Shown: piece by piece, positions 59,578-64,000 of the stretch
Position numbering within the stretch: the stretch's first letter is position 1
Layout of the letters: every line of letters starts with the position of its first letter
Origin: Rhytidiadelphus loreus
Taxonomy: Eukaryota; Streptophyta; Bryopsida; Hypnales; Hylocomiaceae
DNA: 64,000 nucleotides
Assembly (NCBI GenBank): GCA_947034895.1
Contig: OX344765.1
Span: 32,307,001 to 32,371,000 of the forward strand
Reading direction: 5' to 3'
Position numbers and translations under genes: made by a program
The notes under the pieces: generated by a model
What the model was told of the DNA's origin: nothing
What the model saw: the letters and a program-made list of their open reading frames with translations, nothing else
The model's database searches: none

Positions 59578-60460
59578 TGTACATCTAAACAACGTTTTTT
59601 GGCAACATGACGAGGAGTAGCTGTAAGGCCCAACAATTTTCATAACTTTTGACTACATGGTTCAAAAGTTATTGCATGATATGTAATTTTTAGTGTTCAG
59701 CGGGCAACTCGGGCAGTCTGGTCAAAAAAAAAACTTCTTTGAAAATCACTTTTTTTTAAAATGAAAATTTGAAATTGATTCTTTAGATTTTTATATATGT
59801 GGTAAGCTTTGAATCATTCCATTTTGATTAATGAGATGAAGGTTATGAGGAATTTTAGTTTGGATTAGTTTGTGGATAGTTATGGAATCTCTACTCTAAA
59901 ATAAACTTTGAAGTCCTTTATTTAACTCAATTTTAAATATTTTTGGGAAAAAAATAAAAACATTAGGTGTATATTGTTTATTGCAACATTACAACCATTG
60001 GGATTGACATTTTTCAAATCTATAAATAAATTGTTAACAATTTAGTATTTTTAATCATTCTCTACTTCTTTCTACTTACTATTTTTTTCCTATATGTTGT
60101 ACAATTCCAAATGATCTAAAATTTTCCAAGCATGTAGACAACTTGACTTGAGAAATGAATCCAAAGAGTAACCACCATTTTGGACATTTTTTCATACAAA
60201 TGTGACCTTATGAAGTGCATTTTCCCATATTTTCACAAGGCCCAAAAAGGATTTTTGTCACTTCAAACATTTATATCTTGCAATCTACACGGTGGAAAAT
60301 TCTGAATTTTTTTCCACATCTTTTCTAACTACTTTACTACAAGATCCTACAGTTACATTTGTCCATAAATGTTTTACATATAAAATTTGGTGTTTGTAAA
60401 TGCAAGGGCAATTTTGGAGCAGTTTTGGTGAAAATATAGTCTCCAACATTTAGGGGTTAA
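59578..60460 (+). mobile_element. TTAA element, family D
   Basis: Left part 'acatctaaacaacgttttttgg' with a short deletion, right end 'caacatttagggg' followed by TTAA (60457-60460). Interior as in 50376-51942 without the 0.6-kb insertion. About 880 bp, non-coding. Confidence 0.75.
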
Positions 60461-60784
60461 TCACTATGACTCTAAGAGGGCATGGAATGGTAAATAATAT
60501 TTTAAAATAGCACTTTTTAGCAATGTCCCCTTGAATTATAGTCAAATCCACCTCAAGGGGACTGAATATTTGGGGACTTTTCTTGCCACATGGAAAAAAA
60601 TACACTCAATCACATCATTGGGCCTTTTTGGAGACCCATGACCTCTCATTTCACGGTATAAAACCATTTTTCAAAGACTTCTAGATTCTTGATTTCAACC
60701 AACTTCTTGATTTCAACCTTCAAAAATTTGGCACCCTTGCCTCTCTATTTGTTACCACTTAACCTTAGACCATGTCAAGGGGTG
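60461..60784. other. AT-rich spacer
   Basis: No feature seen. Confidence 0.4.
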
Positions 60785-61005
60785 CTATTATGCAAGCTTA
60801 AGATCATAAGCCTGTAAGTCTACACACCTATATTATAAAAGCCTTCTATGATTATAGGATATTTATATTTTAGATACCTATATTGTAGGTGTTTATATTA
60901 TAGACACCTTCAATGGTTATAGGGCGGTTATTTACATCTAGACTCAAGGCTCATATACTCATTTCTATGCTCACATGCTAACATTGTTGAGACAATGTCT
61001 ACCAA
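60785..61005 (+). repeat. Dispersed repeat R, copy 2
   Basis: Aligned by eye with 38190-38400 over about 210 bp; more diverged than its partner in the tandem TATAGG phrases. Confidence 0.6.
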
Positions 61006-63975
61006 CACCTTCTACAAAGATTATTACTTCTCAAATTGATAATGGCAAATTAAGATATTAATTGAAGTATCATACCAAAGTTAGTTAGTGTTTTTCTTGA
61101 GACACATGGACAATTTTCATTGATACCAAAGTCTTTTTTGTAGCAAACTTATAATTTGAAAACAACTAGTGTAGAAATTCATTAAAAGAAACCCACTTTT
61201 TTAATTTTCGATTTTAAACAATCATTCTAAATTTCAAACTTTAATAATGAAGTTTCAAATTTGGTATATTTTTAAAGTTTGAGCTTATGAATTGATATTA
61301 GAAATACCTATGTTGAATTATTGATATTAGTCAACAAATAAAATTTTGAATTCAAAATTTATATTTTCTTTCTGAAATAAACTTTCAAAAGCTATGGAAG
61401 TCATACATGTAAGGGTTTTAAGGGCTTACAAGTCGTGGAAAAACCCCTTTGATCCCCTAATTTTGCAAGGGTGAGACTTCAACCTAAATTTAGAAATATG
61501 AAAATACAACATGATAAAATCACATAAAATCATGCCTTGTCATTATTCCTTAAAAATTACAAGTTGAATTAAAATTCATATACACATTTCAATATGAAAA
61601 TTAAATTGTCCCTCACTAATTTCTTTACATTTGACACTATATAAATATTTAATATTCTTGTTCAACAATACACTACTTTTGAATTAGGTATTGGGACTCA
61701 TGAACCTCCACGTGTACAAACGGAAATATTTAAAAAAAAAATTTGTTGACTTTGATGGCTTTTAAAGTATTTTTCTTGAGGTAGAGCAATCTAATTGTTA
61801 AGACAACCTAATTTCACTATTTATTATAGGAATCAAGCAAAGTGTGACATTTCATCTCTTTTAAGACAATTCTAGTGAATAAAATATATTTTTGTGGAAT
61901 TCAAAATTGATAATTAATTGAGTAATTCCAACTCTTCATGGACAAGCTTTTGCTCTTGAAAAAAAGATGTAATTAATCATTTTTTAAATTCATACAAAGT
62001 TTCTTATTACACATTCATTGGTGCCAATTAGATTTTCTAAATTATAGAAAAGAAAAACTTTCATTTTTTCGAGGGCAATGTGAATCAAAATTTTCTTTGG
62101 TTTACTTATGTTTGTTACAAATGGATGTATTAGTTATGTTGACTCCACTCCCAAAAATTATTTAATAGTGCCAATAGTTTGGTAAAAAAATTATAAATTG
62201 AGTATTATATTCTACATAATTTCAATTAATTCAAAATTTTATAAACTTTAATATAATAAATATTTGTTAATTTAATACATGAAATTAATAAAAATACAAA
62301 TTTTACAGCCTACAACTTTCTGCATTTTTAAATTATACTTTTGGGAATTTAGAAATTTAGAAAATTGATTTTCTTAAAATGATAGATTCTAAAATTTAAA
62401 TTTTTAAATTTGAAGTTGGTCATAATTGTTACCAAAGAAAATATTGGGTCTCCAAATGTAGAATAAGGTTATAATCCTTCTATTCATTCAAATTTTATTA
62501 ATTTTTGTGTCCTTGCATGTTAATGATGATTTTCTTATTACTAGTGTCTAATTACACCTATGAAAATTGATAGAAGTACTTTGTTTCAATTAACTTAAAA
62601 TTAAAATCTATGACAATTTGAAAAATTTATAAATTCAAGGATGCACTCATTTCAAAATTTTAAACAACACAAATTTCAATTGGATGTCATTAATAGTAGT
62701 GTGAAGAACATCGATAGTCTTAGTATTGAATCAACACTGAGCCTTCTATCCATGAAAAAAACATGGACAAATTGATTATTATTATAGCCTTCTTAATTCA
62801 AAAAAAATCTTCACGCCTATTGTTCAATTGAATCTAACCACTTTTTTTCCTTCATTTCTAGGTCGCCATCTTTTGTTGTGTATCAAGCTAAGAAATAATC
62901 AAAATATTGAAGCAAATCTTATATTGATTATTATGCTATCATTGAAGAACAATATGTTGTATTTTCTTTTTCCTATATAATAGAGTAGTAAGTACATTGT
63001 ATCCTTAAAGAAATATTTGTGTTTTTTTCCAATCAATTAATAAAATCATGGTTCCTAAAAGATTTGGATGAAAATGGTAACAATTAATGCTAAGACACCT
63101 CCAATTTTCTTTGCTTCTATAGATGAGAAGTTTTATAAGGATCAATATACTCACTTACCCACTTATCTTTTTGTAAAGTCTTCTTTCATCATAGCATGGA
63201 TATCTTTGGCGCTCTTTGGTGCTCATAGATGCATATGTATATATACTAGTTAGAAAATTTCAAATATTGATAGAATATATTTACTATTCAATTATCATTT
63301 ATGAATTATTATTGTATATTTTCTTCATTTTAATTAACTTTTATACTAAAAAATATACTAAATTTGGGATTTTTAAATGTAAAATATTTCTTTTTTATAC
63401 TACCCTTCTTTAAAAATTAACACATCATCTCATATAACATGAAATTTTACCTTCAAAGATATATGTGTGTCGATTCTCTAGAGCATCTACAATATTCAAT
63501 GGGTAGGATTTACAATGCATTCATCACCTTGTTTTCTTTCTAGGGGAATGGGCCTAGTTGGATCCAAAATTATTTTTACCTTCATGTATATCATGCATAC
63601 ATAGTGGATACATATGCATCCCAAAGTCACATACCCATACAACATTGCTTATGAAAAAATTATCCATACCAATTTACATAACATTGTAGAACCACATACT
63701 CCCTTACTCAAGGATCATGCTTCTTAAGGCAACTAAGTTTTTGTTCAATTTTAAGATGTATCTATCAATGTCCCTCTTTGGAATTGTTTTGTTGGGGATT
63801 TTTTCATATAAGGGAACCCCAAAACATTGGTATGTACCAATAGTAGTGAGTTTCAGGGGTTGGATAAACAAGTGTCTCCTCAATAGGAATTTTTTTTCCA
63901 TATATTTTGGGTTGTGCAACAAAAGAATCTTATTGGAGTGATGCAATTCTTTACATCTATAAAAATGGATGAAAC
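61006..63975. other. Very AT-rich stretch, nothing recognised
   Basis: About 3 kb with no frame above 80 codons and no boundary of a known family. The 74-80-codon overlapping frames at 63704-63946 on both strands match nothing known to me. Confidence 0.45.
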
Positions 63976-64000
63976 TTAACCCCTAAAGGACCAACTTGCA
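63976..64000 (+). mobile_element. Left end of a TTAA element, cut by the window edge
   Basis: TTAA at 63976-63979 followed by CCCCTAAAGGACCAACTTGC. It resembles the inverted right edge at 41430-41469, so both probably belong to family E. Confidence 0.6.

Noticed and set aside
1..64000. tRNA and rRNA genes
   Set aside because: No convincing cloverleaf with a GGTTCRANNCC box or rRNA segment was seen by eye; a covariance-model scan would be decisive.

Overview
The window looks like nuclear DNA from a land plant with a large, AT-rich, transposon-packed genome. One low-copy gene is convincing: a three-exon R2R3-MYB transcription factor on the minus strand (23116-25170), of the plant subgroup that includes Arabidopsis MYB52/54/56/105/117. 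Plant-type GT-AG introns, a Mutator-like (MULE) transposase relic and many MITE-like elements agree with a plant. The abundance of piggyBac-like elements, which I associate mainly with animals and some protists and algae, together with the sparse gene content, makes me lean to a large-genome seed-free plant (fern or lycophyte). That is inference; no marker here fixes the species.

Layout. 0.46-2.1 kb: decayed MULE transposase. 2.6-4.4 kb: two tandem arrays, one with palindromic cores. 6.6-8.7 kb: two piggyBac-like elements, one disturbed by a 32-bp inverted repeat. 9.3-13.2 kb: a TTAA MITE, a GC-richer island of unknown nature, a 225-bp MITE with a clean 9-bp target duplication, a TA-flanked MITE and a 1.25-kb foldback. 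13.6-19.8 kb: AT-rich DNA with more TA- and TTAA-flanked elements and a MITE-like hairpin. 19.8-28 kb: a GC-richer, largely repeat-free island holding the MYB gene. 28-37 kb: a series of piggyBac-like elements, one nested inside another, plus a tandem array of about 136-bp units. 38-48.9 kb: short TTAA MITEs, a clustered repeat family ('N') with TA MITEs inserted, and a (TTC)45 microsatellite. 49.6-54.4 kb: adjoining TTAA elements followed by a degenerate piggyBac transposase, the likely kind of enzyme that moved the TTAA families. 56.4-57.6 kb: repeat N interrupted twice by TA MITEs, which shows their TA target site. 59.6-64 kb: another TTAA element, AT-rich DNA, and the start of a further TTAA element at the right edge.

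The main story is the mobile-element ecology. At least four sequence families share TTAA target sites and inverted ends beginning C(C/A)CCTAAA or CCCTTAAA, and lie beside a recognisable piggyBac transposase relic. A second group shares ends beginning AGGT inserted at TA. Nesting gives relative insertion ages. All boundaries were read by eye; ends of degraded copies are approximate.
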